Made by a program: the position numbers and the translations under genes
The notes under the pieces: generated by a model
Seen by the model: the letters and a program-made list of their open reading frames with translations, nothing else
Databases searched by the model: none
What the model was told of the DNA's origin: nothing
Part shown: positions 9,370 through 17,910 of the stretch, one piece after another
Layout of the letters: every line of letters starts with the position of its first letter
Numbering within the stretch: position 1 is the first letter of the stretch
NCBI RefSeq assembly: GCF_021462265.1
Contig: NZ_JAJONF010000056.1
Location: 1 to 57,176, forward strand
DNA length: 57,176 nucleotides
Direction: 5' to 3'
From: Streptomyces shenzhenensis
GTDB taxonomy: Bacteria; Actinomycetota; Actinomycetes; Streptomycetales; Streptomycetaceae

Positions 9370-10530
9370 GTGACTGAGTCCTCCCTCACCCAAGACACCG
9401 CCGCGGGTTCCCCGGTCCGGCTGCAGGCCGTCGGCACGGACGGACAGCCCGAGGTCACCCCCGCCCTCGAAGCGCTGTACCGGGGCTTCGAACAGGAACT
9501 GCTCGTCCCGCTGTGGACCGAGATCGGTGACCTGATGCCGGCCCACCCGCGCTCGCGCGCCGTGCCGCACCTGTGGCGCTGGGAGCGGCTGCGGGAACTG
9601 GCCGCGCGCGCCGGCGACCTGGTCCCGGTCGGCCGCGGCGGCGAGCGCCGGGCCATCGCGCTGGCCAACCCCTCGCTCGGCGGCAGGCCCTTCGCCACGC
9701 CGACGCTGTGGGCGGCCATCCAGTACCTCATGCCCGGAGAGGACGCCCCGGAGCACCGGCACACCCAGCACGCCTTCCGCTTCGTCGTCGAGGGCTCAGG
9801 GGTGTGGACGGTCGTCGGGGGAGACCCCGTGCCCATGAACCGTGGTGACTTCCTGCCGCAGGCCGGCTGGAACTGGCACGCCCACCACAACGCCAGCAGC
9901 GAGCCGATGGCCTGGATCGACGGCCTGGACATCCCCTTCCAGTACCTCACCGAGGCGCAGTTCTTCGAGTTCGGCCGGGACGAGATCAGCGACGCCGAGC
10001 GGACCACCCCGCAGCGGTCCCGTTCCGAGAGGCTGTGGGGCCACCCGGGCCTGCGCCCGCTGTCGGCCGCCCCGGCCGCACCGGGCAGCCCGCTGCTGTC
10101 GTACAAGTGGGAGCACACCGACGCCGCCCTGCGCGACCAGCTCGCGCTGGAGAAGGCGGGCTTCGGCGGCACCGTCGAGCCAGGCCATGCCGCGGTGCGC
10201 TACTCCAACCCGCACGACGGCTCCGACGTCCTGCCGACCGTCCGCGCCGAGTTCCACCGCATCGCCCGTGGCACCGAGACCGCGCCGGTGCGCGAGACCG
10301 GCTCCTCGGTCTACCAGGTCTTCGACGGCTCAGGCGTCGTCACCGTCGGCGACAGGTCGTGGTCGGTGACGCGCGGCGACCTGTTCGTCGTCCCCTCCTG
10401 GGAGCCGTTCGCCGCCAGGTCCGAGGCCGGTACGACCGACTCCGACGAGGCCGCCCTCGACCTCTTCCGCTTCTCCGACGCGCCCGTCTTCGAGGCGCTC
10501 CACCTCCACCGCACCCAGAAGGACGCCTGA
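9370..10530 (+). CDS. Gentisate 1,2-dioxygenase (bicupin)
   Basis: A 386-residue ring-cleavage enzyme of the cupin superfamily. It opens gentisate to maleylpyruvate with Fe(II) and O2 in the cytosol. The N-terminal cupin carries EHRHTQHAFRFVVEG, giving the His-x-His iron ligands, with a later His in NWHAHHN. The C-terminal cupin (VYQVFDGSGVVTVGD) is degenerate, as in the family. The start is GTG at 9370; no in-frame ATG exists nearby. It is followed at 2 bp by the hydrolase gene and then the isomerase and 3-hydroxybenzoate hydroxylase, an intact gentisate pathway operon. Confidence 0.92.
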   Translation: MTESSLTQDTAAGSPVRLQAVGTDGQPEVTPALEALYRGFEQELLVPLWTEIGDLMPAHPRSRAVPHLWRWERLRELAARAGDLVPVGRGGERRAIALANPSLGGRPFATPTLWAAIQYLMPGEDAPEHRHTQHAFRFVVEGSGVWTVVGGDPVPMNRGDFLPQAGWNWHAHHNASSEPMAWIDGLDIPFQYLTEAQFFEFGRDEISDAERTTPQRSRSERLWGHPGLRPLSAAPAAPGSPLLSYKWEHTDAALRDQLALEKAGFGGTVEPGHAAVRYSNPHDGSDVLPTVRAEFHRIARGTETAPVRETGSSVYQVFDGSGVVTVGDRSWSVTRGDLFVVPSWEPFAARSEAGTTDSDEAALDLFRFSDAPVFEALHLHRTQKDA

Positions 10531-10532
10531 CG

Positions 10533-11360
10533 ATGAAGCTCGCCACCCTCCGCACCGCCGACGGCACCCGGGCGGTCCGCCTCGACGGCGACCTCCTGGT
10601 CGACCTCGGCTACGCCGACCTGGGGGAGTTGTTCGCCGAGGACGACTGGCAGGACAGGGCCGCCGCCGCGTCCGGCACCGCCTACCCGGTCGAGGGCGCG
10701 GACTTCGCGCCGGTCGTCCCGAACCCCTCCAAGGTCGTCTGCGTCGGCCACAACTACACCAACCACATCAAGGAGATGGGCCGCGGGCTGCCGGACTACC
10801 CGACGCTCTTCCCGAAGTTCACCGACACCCTTCTCGGCGCCGGCGACGACATCGTCAAGCCGGCCGAGACCGGCGCGCTGGACTGGGAGGTCGAACTGGC
10901 CGTCGTGATCGGCAAGGCGGTGCGCCGCGCCGACGAGCGGCAGGCCGCCGACGCCATCGCCGGTTTCACCGTCATGAACGACATCTCGGTGCGCGACTGG
11001 CAGTTCCGCACCATCGAGTGGACCCAGGGCAAGATCTGGGAGGCCACCACCCCGGTCGGCCCCTACGTCGTCACCCCCGACGAGATCGGCGGCGTCCGCC
11101 CCGCGCTCCAGGTGAGGACGACCGTCGACGGCCAGGTCATGCAGCAGGACGACACCGGCACGCTGCTGTTCGACCCGGTCTTCCTGGTCCAGTACATCTC
11201 CACCGTCATCACCCTGCGCCCGGGCGACATCATCGCCACCGGCACCCCGGCCGGCGTGGGCAACGCCCGCGACCCCAAGGTCTTCCTGCTTCCCGGCCAG
11301 ACCGTGGTCACCGAGATCGCCGGCCTGGGCGCCTGCACCAACAAGGTCGTCGAGGCATGA
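10533..11360 (+). CDS. Fumarylacetoacetate hydrolase family: probable fumarylpyruvate hydrolase
   Basis: A 275-residue FAH-fold enzyme. Metal-site motifs are visible: VCVGHNYTNHIKEMG (substrate loop), DWEVELAVVIGK (acidic ligands), GFTVMNDISVRDWQ and TGTPAGVGNAR. In the gentisate pathway such an enzyme hydrolyses fumarylpyruvate (or maleylpyruvate) to pyruvate and fumarate (malate). It lies between the dioxygenase and isomerase genes and overlaps the isomerase start by ATGA, so the step after isomerisation is the natural assignment. Confidence 0.9.
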   Translation: MKLATLRTADGTRAVRLDGDLLVDLGYADLGELFAEDDWQDRAAAASGTAYPVEGADFAPVVPNPSKVVCVGHNYTNHIKEMGRGLPDYPTLFPKFTDTLLGAGDDIVKPAETGALDWEVELAVVIGKAVRRADERQAADAIAGFTVMNDISVRDWQFRTIEWTQGKIWEATTPVGPYVVTPDEIGGVRPALQVRTTVDGQVMQQDDTGTLLFDPVFLVQYISTVITLRPGDIIATGTPAGVGNARDPKVFLLPGQTVVTEIAGLGACTNKVVEA

Positions 11361-11992
11361 CCACCGCCACGCGGACCCTCACCGACGCGCGCGCCTGGGC
11401 CGGCGCCGGCACCGAGTTGCTGCTCGACGCCGTCGCGGGCCTGGACGAGGCCGGTTTCTCGGCCCCCAGCGTGCTGCCGGGCTGGACCCGCAAGCACCTC
11501 GTCGCGCACGTCGCCGCCAACGCCGACGCCCTGGGCAACCTCGTCCACTGGGCGGCCACCGGTGAGGAGACGCCGATGTACGCCTCTGCCGAGGAGCGCG
11601 CCGCCGGCATCGACAAGGGGCCGGCCCTGTCGGCCGACGAACTGCGCTCCTGGCTGACCGCGTCCGCGCACCGGCTCGCCGCAGGGCTCGGCCGGCTCAC
11701 CGACGAGCAGTGGCGGCACCGGGTCGTCACCGCCCAGGGGCGCACCGTCCCCGCCACCGAGTTGCCCTGGATGCGCGCCCGCGAGGTATGTGTCCACGCC
11801 GTCGACCTCGGCACCGGCGTCGTCACCTTCGCCGACCTGCCCAGGGGCTTCCTGGTCGCCCTGGTCGACGAGATCCGCGCCAAGCGCGGTCTGACCGGGC
11901 TGCCCGAAGGTCCCCTGCCCGCGGTCGCCGCCTGGCTGGCCGGCCGCCCCCACTCGCTCGCCGACGCCCCTGAGCTCGGCCCGTGGCTCTGA
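11357..11992 (+). CDS. Mycothiol-dependent maleylpyruvate isomerase
   Basis: A 211-residue DinB-fold enzyme of the MDMPI family. It converts maleylpyruvate to fumarylpyruvate with mycothiol as cofactor, the actinobacterial counterpart of glutathione-dependent isomerases. Typical motifs: PSVLPGWTRKHLVAHVAANADAL near residues 35-57 (metal His) and REVCVHAVDLGTG (second metal cluster). The hydroxylase follows 12 bp downstream. It supports the gentisate assignment and an actinobacterial host. Confidence 0.92.
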   Translation: MTTATRTLTDARAWAGAGTELLLDAVAGLDEAGFSAPSVLPGWTRKHLVAHVAANADALGNLVHWAATGEETPMYASAEERAAGIDKGPALSADELRSWLTASAHRLAAGLGRLTDEQWRHRVVTAQGRTVPATELPWMRAREVCVHAVDLGTGVVTFADLPRGFLVALVDEIRAKRGLTGLPEGPLPAVAAWLAGRPHSLADAPELGPWL

Positions 11993-12004
11993 GGAGTGAG
12001 TCCC

Positions 12005-13297
12005 ATGTCCCATCCTGATGTGCCTGATGTACCTGATGTGCCTGATGTGATCGTCGTCGGCGGCGGCATCGGCGGCCTCGGAGCGGCGTTCTCGCTGACC
12101 CGCCGGGGCCTCGGCGTCCGCCTGCTGGAGAGTGCCCCCGCCTTCGGCGAGGTCGGCGCCGGCATCCAGCTCGCCCCCAACTGCACCCGCATCCTCGACG
12201 ACTACGGACTCCTCGAGGAGGCCAAGAGCCTGGGCGTCGTCCCGGACACGATGGTCATGCGCGACGCCGTCGACGGCGGCGAACTGACCCGGCTCGACCT
12301 GCGGGACCTGGAGAAGCGCTACGGCTACCCGTACCTGGTCATCCACCGCAGCGACCTGCACGGCCTGCTGTTGCGCGCCTGCGAGCGCGCCGGTGTCGAG
12401 CTGATCAACGACGCGCACGTGACCTCGTACGAGAACACCGACGGCGGCGCCCGGGTGACCCTGGCCGCCGGCGGGACGCACGAGGCCGGTGTCGTGATCG
12501 CGGCCGACGGCCTGCACTCCGTCGCCCGCAAGCTGCTCGTCGACGACCAGCCCGTCTCCTCGGCGTACGTCGCCTACCGCGGCACCGTTCCCGCCGAGCT
12601 GGAGCGGGTGAAGTCCGTGGACCTCGGCGAGGTCGTGGTCTACGTCGGCCCCGGCTGCCACTTCGTCCACTACGGCCTGCGCGGTGGCGAGATGCTCAAC
12701 CAGGTCGCGGTCTTCGAGTCGCCCAAGGCGCTGGCCGGCCAGGAGGACTGGGGCACCCCGGACGAGCTCGACGCCGCCTTCGCCAGGACCTGCGGTTTCG
12801 TGCGGGACGGCCTGCCGTTCATGTGGCGCGACAAGTGGTGGCGGATGTTCGACCGCGACCCGGTCATGAACTGGGTCCACGGCCGGATCGCCCTGCTCGG
12901 CGACTCCGCGCACCCGCCGCTGCAGTACATCGCGCAGGGCGCGATCATGGCCATCGAGGACGGCTGGGTCCTGAGCGAGCACGTCGCCCGCCACCGCGCC
13001 GAGGACGGCACGGTCGACTGGGACGCCGCTCTCGCCGCCTACCAGGCGGTCCGCCCGGAGCACTGCCGCCGTGTGCTGAGCACCTCCCGCAAGTGGGGCG
13101 AGCTGTGGCACCTCGACGGCCTGCGCCGCGAGCAGCGCAACATGCTGCTGCGCGCCCGGGACACCTACGACTACTCGTTCGTGGACTGGCTGTACGGTCC
13201 GACCGCGCTGACGCCGGACCAGGAGCCGCCCATGTTCGAGCCGGTCCCACTGTCCTCCGCGGCCCCGCTGACGGCCGTGGAAGGCAGCGCGGCGTGA
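12005..13297 (+). CDS. 3-hydroxybenzoate 6-hydroxylase-like FAD monooxygenase
   Basis: A 430-residue group A flavoprotein hydroxylase. Seen: FAD Rossmann motif VVGGGIGGLGAAFSL, the mid-protein DG motif AADGLHSVAR, and the GD motif ALLGDSAHPPLQYIAQGA. With the gentisate genes it most likely makes gentisate from 3-hydroxybenzoate using NADH and O2; salicylate hydroxylase-type activity is the alternative. The ATG at 12005 follows GAGGAG; a GTG at 11996 is unlikely. Just after the start lies a four-copy 9-bp tandem repeat encoding Pro-Asp-Val repeats before the FAD motif. Confidence 0.88.
   Translation: MSHPDVPDVPDVPDVIVVGGGIGGLGAAFSLTRRGLGVRLLESAPAFGEVGAGIQLAPNCTRILDDYGLLEEAKSLGVVPDTMVMRDAVDGGELTRLDLRDLEKRYGYPYLVIHRSDLHGLLLRACERAGVELINDAHVTSYENTDGGARVTLAAGGTHEAGVVIAADGLHSVARKLLVDDQPVSSAYVAYRGTVPAELERVKSVDLGEVVVYVGPGCHFVHYGLRGGEMLNQVAVFESPKALAGQEDWGTPDELDAAFARTCGFVRDGLPFMWRDKWWRMFDRDPVMNWVHGRIALLGDSAHPPLQYIAQGAIMAIEDGWVLSEHVARHRAEDGTVDWDAALAAYQAVRPEHCRRVLSTSRKWGELWHLDGLRREQRNMLLRARDTYDYSFVDWLYGPTALTPDQEPPMFEPVPLSSAAPLTAVEGSAA
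12014..12049 (+). repeat. Four-copy 9-bp tandem repeat inside the hydroxylase start
   Basis: CCTGATGTG occurs four times in direct tandem (third-last base run differs once, giving GTA in copy two). It encodes (Pro-Asp-Val)x4 immediately before the FAD-binding strand. Copy changes would keep the reading frame and only alter the N-terminal tail length. Confidence 0.9.
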
Positions 13298-13607
13298 GCG
13301 ACGCCTGGCTGTCGCCGACGGCGCCGGCGAGGACGGCCGCGACGTCGGCCACATGACACGAGGCCGTACGAGGCGAAGCGGCTCGCCAGGTGCGCCGGTG
13401 CGCCACTTCACCCCGTCACTTCAGCGGCAGGCCGCGCCGCTCGCCGGAGCGCCGGTGAGCGTGCCCGCCACCACCGTGAAGCGGCGGTGCGGCTCCGGCC
13501 CCGGCGCGGCGATCACCGCCTCGCGCAGCTTTACAGTCCGGCAGTGATCCATGCGGGGTGTGCGGCCGCAGACCGGTGTGTACGGCCGGCGCGTTAGGAT
13601 CTCCGTC
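13298..13607. other. 310-bp intergenic region without a supported gene
   Basis: No open frame here has a ribosome site and recognisable protein. The last bases carry the TetR ribosome site (AGGA). A run on the minus strand at about 13420-13530 keeps coding-like composition (reading APGPEPHRRFTVVAG) but has no start signal and was not recognised; it may be a gene relic. Confidence 0.5.
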
Positions 13608-14216
13608 ATGGCGAACCTTCGACAGGCGCAGAAGCAGATGACGCGCCGCCTGCTGCTGGAGTCGGGGCTCGAACTGTTCACCACGAAGGGATACGCCGCC
13701 ACCAAGGTCGACGACATCGCGACCGCCGCGGGCACCACCCGGGTGACCTTCTACGCCTACTTCCCCTCCCGCAGCGACCTGATGAAGGCGCTCATCGACG
13801 AGCGGCTCAACGAGGCGCTGCAGCGCGTCCGTTCTCCCGAGCACGGTTCCACGGCCCAGGACCTGGTCGCCACCGTGGCCGCGGGGACCCCGGCGGCGAT
13901 CAGCACCTGGCTGCGACGCACCGCCGCCAGCTGGCCGGAGATCCGGCCGATCATCCGCGTGGGCCGGGACGCCGCGGCGGTCGATCCGGAGCTGCGCGAC
14001 CTGGTGGAACGATGGCTGGAGGAAGCCATCAGCGACATCGAGGACGGCCTGACGGCGGCCGGGCGCTTCGCCCCCCATCAGCGCCGCTTCCGGGGAGTGC
14101 TGGCGATGGCCGAGCTGGACTACGTCGCCCAGCACTGGGGCGATGCCGACTGGAAGCTCACCCGCGAGCAGATGCTCGACGAGCTCAGCGCCAGCTGGGT
14201 GCGGCTGCTGTCCTGA
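13608..14216 (+). CDS. TetR-family transcriptional regulator
   Basis: A 202-residue repressor type. The N-terminal TetR DNA-binding domain is clear (LLLESGLELFTTKGYAATKVDDIATAAGTTRVTFYAYFPSRSDL split over residues 14-57, with the AAG-T-VTFY-YF helix-turn-helix). The C-terminal ligand-binding part is variable and gives no ligand. ATG at 13608 with AGGA 8 nt upstream is preferred over a GTG at 13551. It stands alone, convergent with the LysR gene, so its target is not clear. Confidence 0.9.
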   Translation: MANLRQAQKQMTRRLLLESGLELFTTKGYAATKVDDIATAAGTTRVTFYAYFPSRSDLMKALIDERLNEALQRVRSPEHGSTAQDLVATVAAGTPAAISTWLRRTAASWPEIRPIIRVGRDAAAVDPELRDLVERWLEEAISDIEDGLTAAGRFAPHQRRFRGVLAMAELDYVAQHWGDADWKLTREQMLDELSASWVRLLS

Positions 14217-14240
14217 CCGCCACCGGCGGGACCGGCCGTC

Positions 14241-15161
14241 TCACCGTTCGGCCGCGGCGTCGCACAGCAGCGCCCGCAGCCAGGCGACGAAGTGGCGGTC
14301 GGCCAGCCGCGGGTTCCACACCATGTCGATGCCGAGCCCGGGCAGCGGGAACGGGAACTCCTCGATCCGCAGGTCGGCGAGGGTGCGCATGGTGGCGGCC
14401 ACCCGGTACCTCATCAGGGCGACTCCGCCGGCGCGGGCCACGTGGAACGGCACCAGCAGGAAGTCGGAGATCCACAGCCCGACGCGGTAGGGGATGCCTT
14501 CGTCCTCCAGCACCGAGTACGGGAAGACCCGCCGGTCGGTGTCGACGACGACATGCGGTTCGGTGGTGAGCAGGTCGAGCGCGCTCGCCTGCGGCGGGGT
14601 GTCCGGCGCGGCCACCACCACACAACGGTCGTCGTACAGCCGCTCGCGCGGATACGGCGAGACGTGCGCCTCGGAGATCAGCACGACGTCGACGCCGCCT
14701 TCGGTGAAGGTGGCCTCGGTCGGCACGGTGATCGTCCGCACCCGCAGCGTGGCGTGCGGCGCGCGCTCGGCGACGAGCCGGGTCAGCCGGGGGCCGACGA
14801 CGAACGCCGTGCTGTTCGTCATGGCGACCGTGATGACCCGCTCGTCCGTGGCGGGGTCGAAGGAGGGGAAGTCGACGATCTGCGCGGCCTGTTGCAGCGC
14901 GCCGCGCAGTGGCGCGATCAGCTCCAGCGCCCGTGGGGTGAGCGTGACGCCGCTGCCGTGCCGGACGACGAGCTCATCGCCCAGCAGGCGCCGCATCCGG
15001 GTCAGGGCGTGGCTCATGGCCGGCTGCGACAGCCCGACCCGCTCCGCCGCCCGGGTCACCGACTGTTCCTCCAGCAGCGCGAGGAGGGGCACCAGCAGGT
15101 TGAGATTGACCGACGCCAGCCGGTCCAGTCCCGACGCCGTGGTGTCCTCCTCGCCGCTCAT
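14241..15161 (-). CDS. LysR-family transcriptional regulator
   Basis: A 306-residue LysR regulator: winged helix at the N-terminus (LLALLEEQSVTRAAERVGLSQPAMSHALTRMR, in pieces across about residues 25-57) and a periplasmic-binding-protein-like effector domain. The SQPAMSHAL recognition helix resembles the NodD/NagR/aromatic-catabolism branch. ATG at 15161 is chosen because AGGG lies 8 nt upstream; a GTG at 15170 has no space for a ribosome site. It follows the ferredoxin reductase gene by 10 bp in the same direction, so it may be co-transcribed with the P450 system. Confidence 0.9.
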   Translation of the reverse strand: MSGEEDTTASGLDRLASVNLNLLVPLLALLEEQSVTRAAERVGLSQPAMSHALTRMRRLLGDELVVRHGSGVTLTPRALELIAPLRGALQQAAQIVDFPSFDPATDERVITVAMTNSTAFVVGPRLTRLVAERAPHATLRVRTITVPTEATFTEGGVDVVLISEAHVSPYPRERLYDDRCVVVAAPDTPPQASALDLLTTEPHVVVDTDRRVFPYSVLEDEGIPYRVGLWISDFLLVPFHVARAGGVALMRYRVAATMRTLADLRIEEFPFPLPGLGIDMVWNPRLADRHFVAWLRALLCDAAAER

Positions 15162-15171
15162 GGCGCACACC

Positions 15172-16314
15172 CTATGCGGGCGTCCGGGTCATGCGGCGCA
15201 GCCGGGGGACGGGGATGCGGTAGTCCAGCGCGACAGCCGTGGTGCTGCCGTCCTCCTGCTGCCAGGCCATCAGCGCCGGACCGCTGCCGGGTTCCCCGTC
15301 CACGTACACCGGTTCGCCGGCCGCAGGCAGCGGCCCGACCGCCTTGAGGGTCCGGCCGAACTGCTCGGTCCAGAAGTACGGCTGGAACGACATCGGCGGG
15401 GCGTCGTCGCCGTGGACGAGCGCCCGGGCGGCCGACTTCCCCTGGTCGATGGCGCTGCTCCACAGGGGGACGCGGCGCCGGCCCCGCGGGGTGGGGAAGG
15501 CCGCGAGGTCGCCGACGGCCGCGACACCGGGCCGGGCGAGCCCGCGCGTGTCGACCGGGACGGCGCCGTTCACGACGAGCCCGGTGCCGGCGAGCCATTC
15601 GGTGTTGGGGATGTCACCGACGGCGGTGAGCAGGACCTCCGCCCGCAGCACCGTGCCGTCGTCCAGCGCGACGTGGACGTCGCCGGCCCGCCCCGCGACC
15701 CGCGCCGGACCGGTTCGGACCACGGTGAGCCCCCGCTCGCGGGCGGCGGTGGTGAAGACGCCGGCGAGGTGCGGACCGAGCTGGGCGGTCAGCGGCTCCC
15801 CCTGCGAGACGAGGGTGACCGGACAGCCGGCGGCCAGGCACCCCGAGGCGATCTCCATGCCGAGCGGACCGCCCCCGACGACGAGGACGGAGGGCCGGCC
15901 GGCCAGCCGGCGGCGCAGCGCCAGCGCGTCGTCGAGCCCGCGCAGGGTGACCTCGTCGGGCAGTCCGGACAGCCTGCGGGCCCGGGAGCCGGTGGCGAGG
16001 ACGACGCCGTCGTACGGCAGGCTGGTGCCGTCGTCGAGCGTGACGAGCCGCCGGTCGGGGTCGAGCCCTGTCGCGCGCACGCCGAGCAGTTCCCTCGCCC
16101 CGTGCGAGGCCGGGGGCAGCGTGTGCGAGGACAGGGTGTCGCCGTCGAGCAGCAGCGCCTTCGACAGGGCGGGCCGGCTGTACGCCGGGTGGATCTCGTC
16201 GCCGACGATGGTCAGCTCGCCGTCGAACCCCTCCTCGCGGAGCGTGTCGGCGGCGGTGAGCCCGGCGATGCCGTTGCCCACGACGACGACACGCTTCAGG
16301 GCGACGGTGCTCAT
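15172..16314 (-). CDS. NAD(P)H-dependent ferredoxin reductase (FAD)
   Basis: A 380-residue class of pyridine nucleotide-disulphide oxidoreductase that passes electrons from NAD(P)H to a ferredoxin. FAD motif VVVGNGIAGLTAADTL at the N-terminus, second Rossmann VLVVGGGPLGMEIASG for NAD(P)H, and the FAD signature GVAAVGDLAAF. The C-terminal domain matches rubredoxin/putidaredoxin reductases. Its start overlaps the ferredoxin stop (ATGA), and the P450 gene precedes them: a complete three-component P450 chain in one operon. Confidence 0.92.
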   Translation of the reverse strand: MSTVALKRVVVVGNGIAGLTAADTLREEGFDGELTIVGDEIHPAYSRPALSKALLLDGDTLSSHTLPPASHGARELLGVRATGLDPDRRLVTLDDGTSLPYDGVVLATGSRARRLSGLPDEVTLRGLDDALALRRRLAGRPSVLVVGGGPLGMEIASGCLAAGCPVTLVSQGEPLTAQLGPHLAGVFTTAARERGLTVVRTGPARVAGRAGDVHVALDDGTVLRAEVLLTAVGDIPNTEWLAGTGLVVNGAVPVDTRGLARPGVAAVGDLAAFPTPRGRRRVPLWSSAIDQGKSAARALVHGDDAPPMSFQPYFWTEQFGRTLKAVGPLPAAGEPVYVDGEPGSGPALMAWQQEDGSTTAVALDYRIPVPRLRRMTRTPA

Positions 16315-16499
16315 TGGACCCTCAGCGCGGCGACGGGACACACCCGCGCGGCGGCCTTGGCGAGCGCGACGTCGCCTCCGTCGATCTCCTCGAGGTCGAG
16401 CACCAGCTCGCCGTCGTCGTCGAGGTGCATGAGCTGCGGGGCAGCCTCCTCGCACAGGCCGTGGCCCTCGCAGCGGGGGCGGTCGAGAACGATCTTCAT
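16311..16499 (-). CDS. Single-cluster ferredoxin (3Fe-4S type)
   Basis: A 62-residue electron carrier. The cysteine pattern CEGHGLCEEAAPQL ... CPVAAL shows three cluster cysteines, the first motif lacking the extra Cys of 4Fe-4S proteins, as in streptomycete P450-partner ferredoxins. It overlaps both the upstream P450 and the downstream reductase by 4 bp (ATGA), so the three proteins are translationally coupled and very likely partners. Confidence 0.93.
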   Translation of the reverse strand: MKIVLDRPRCEGHGLCEEAAPQLMHLDDDGELVLDLEEIDGGDVALAKAAARVCPVAALRVQ

Positions 16500-17668
16500 G
16501 CGGGGATCACCTCCAGGACGGGGAGCTCCTCGATGCTCCGGGTGATGTTGCCGGGAACGCGGACCTCGGGCCCGACGACGAGGCGCTTGACGCGCCGGGA
16601 GAGCGCCTCGATGACGGCGTGGGCCTCCAGGCGGGCGAGCCCCTGGCCCGCGCAGCCGTGCGGGCCGTAGCCGAAGGACAGGTGGTCGGCCGGGTTGCGT
16701 TCGACCAGGAAGGAGTCGGGGTTCTCGTAGTGCCGCGGGTCACGGTTGCCGGCGCCGAGCAGCACCGCGATCTGCGCGCCCGCCGGGACGACGGTGCCCT
16801 CGATCGCGACGTCCCGCGTGGTGGTGCGGCCCCAGACGTTGACGGGGGGCCAGTACCGCAGCACCTCGTTGAACGCTCCTGGTGTCAGGGACGGTTCGGC
16901 GCGCACCTTGTCCAACTGGTCGGGGTGCGCGGCGAACAGGGCGACGACGTTGCCGATCGCCGCGACCGTCGTGTCGACGCCGGCGCCGAGGTACTGGTGG
17001 ATGATGTGGCCGGCGGTCCCCGCGGGGATGGCGCCGCGCGTCTCGGCGTCGAAGATGCCGCGGCCCACGGACCCCTCCGCCAGGTCGTCGGCCGTGACCT
17101 CGGAGCACCAGGCGTACAGTTCGCCGGCGACGGGGAAGTTCTCGGCCGTGCGCTGGTTCATCGGCCCCAGCACCTGCATGGCTGCCTGGCCCCAGCGCAG
17201 CATGTTGTCGCGCGCATGGCCGGTGAAGCCGATGAGGTCCGCGACGACCTCCAGGGGGAAGGCGCGGGCGAGGGCGTCGACGGCCTCGAAGGAGCCCCGT
17301 TCGACGAGTTCGGCGACCAGGGTGTCGGCCTTCGCCTCGATCCGGCCCTTCAGGCCGCGCAGGGCGCGGGGCGAGAGGTTCTCGGTGAGGGCGGCGCGCA
17401 GCTGGGTGTGCACCGGCGGGTCGGACGCCAGTGAGGTGCCGGTCAGGGCCTGGTTGGCCGCCGGGTTGAACGCGATGGACGTCGAGGAGAACGACTCCCA
17501 GTCGGCGAGGGCGTCCCGGATGACGTCGTACCGCGTCAGTGCGTAGACGTCGTTCTTCGGCAGGTGGACCACGGGACCCAGGTCCCGCAGCTCTGCGTGG
17601 ACGGGGTGGGGGTCGAGGACGACGTCGTCGGCGAAGAGGTCGACGTCGGAGGTGTGCGGTGTGCTCAT
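16496..17668 (-). CDS. Cytochrome P450
   Basis: A bacterial class I P450 of about 390 residues. Seen: I-helix GAGVDTT (oxygen-activating Asp-Thr), ExxR as EVLR in NEVLRYWPP, and heme-ligand loop FGYGPHGCAGQGLA with the axial Cys. ATG at 17668 is taken as the start; an in-frame ATG at 17728 would lie inside a palindrome. Paired with its own ferredoxin and reductase. In an aromatic-acid region it may hydroxylate or O-demethylate a benzoate so that it can enter the gentisate route; this substrate is inference. Confidence 0.9.
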   Translation of the reverse strand: MSTPHTSDVDLFADDVVLDPHPVHAELRDLGPVVHLPKNDVYALTRYDVIRDALADWESFSSTSIAFNPAANQALTGTSLASDPPVHTQLRAALTENLSPRALRGLKGRIEAKADTLVAELVERGSFEAVDALARAFPLEVVADLIGFTGHARDNMLRWGQAAMQVLGPMNQRTAENFPVAGELYAWCSEVTADDLAEGSVGRGIFDAETRGAIPAGTAGHIIHQYLGAGVDTTVAAIGNVVALFAAHPDQLDKVRAEPSLTPGAFNEVLRYWPPVNVWGRTTTRDVAIEGTVVPAGAQIAVLLGAGNRDPRHYENPDSFLVERNPADHLSFGYGPHGCAGQGLARLEAHAVIEALSRRVKRLVVGPEVRVPGNITRSIEELPVLEVIPA

Positions 17669-17698
17669 GCCTTGATGAAAGTGGCCCATGTCGCATCC

Positions 17699-17731
17699 AT
17701 CAAATGAATGATTCGCATGAGCTTTCATGCG
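17699..17731. promoter_or_regulatory. Candidate operators between P450 and the phosphotriesterase operon
   Basis: At 17714-17731 there is a perfect 7-bp inverted repeat (CGCATGA / TCATGCG) with a 4-nt loop. Next to it, 17699-17713 reads ATCAAATGAATGATT, sharing the half-site AATGATT with the palindrome in front of the GntR gene at 25399. Both lie just upstream of the P450 start. Confidence 0.5.
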
Positions 17732-17827
17732 CGAGATGCATAAGGGCCGCGTCTGTGGCTGCGGCGGTCCGGGAATCCCGCCCCAGCGCTACTAGCAGCT
17801 CAATATTTTTTCGTGGTGTTCGTTTCA

Positions 17828-17857
17828 TTGACGCGATGTAAACCGAATGACTACCGT
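17828..17857 (+). promoter_or_regulatory. Candidate promoter for the phosphotriesterase operon
   Basis: TTGACG at 17828-17833, an 18-bp spacer and TACCGT at 17852-17857, about 54 bp before the start codon, within an unusually AT-rich stretch (17790-17850). Only a consensus reading; no transcript evidence. Confidence 0.35.
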
Positions 17858-17910
17858 GAGGGAAGCCCGAGGGTGCGCCGCCGCACCCGCACCGCAGACG
17901 TGAGGCAGTC

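Noticed and set aside
17669..17728. Upstream ATG at 17728 as the P450 start
   Set aside because: The added 20 residues (including a His/Asp-rich segment) are not P450-like, and the codons lie within a palindrome; the ATG at 17668 begins the usual N-terminus.
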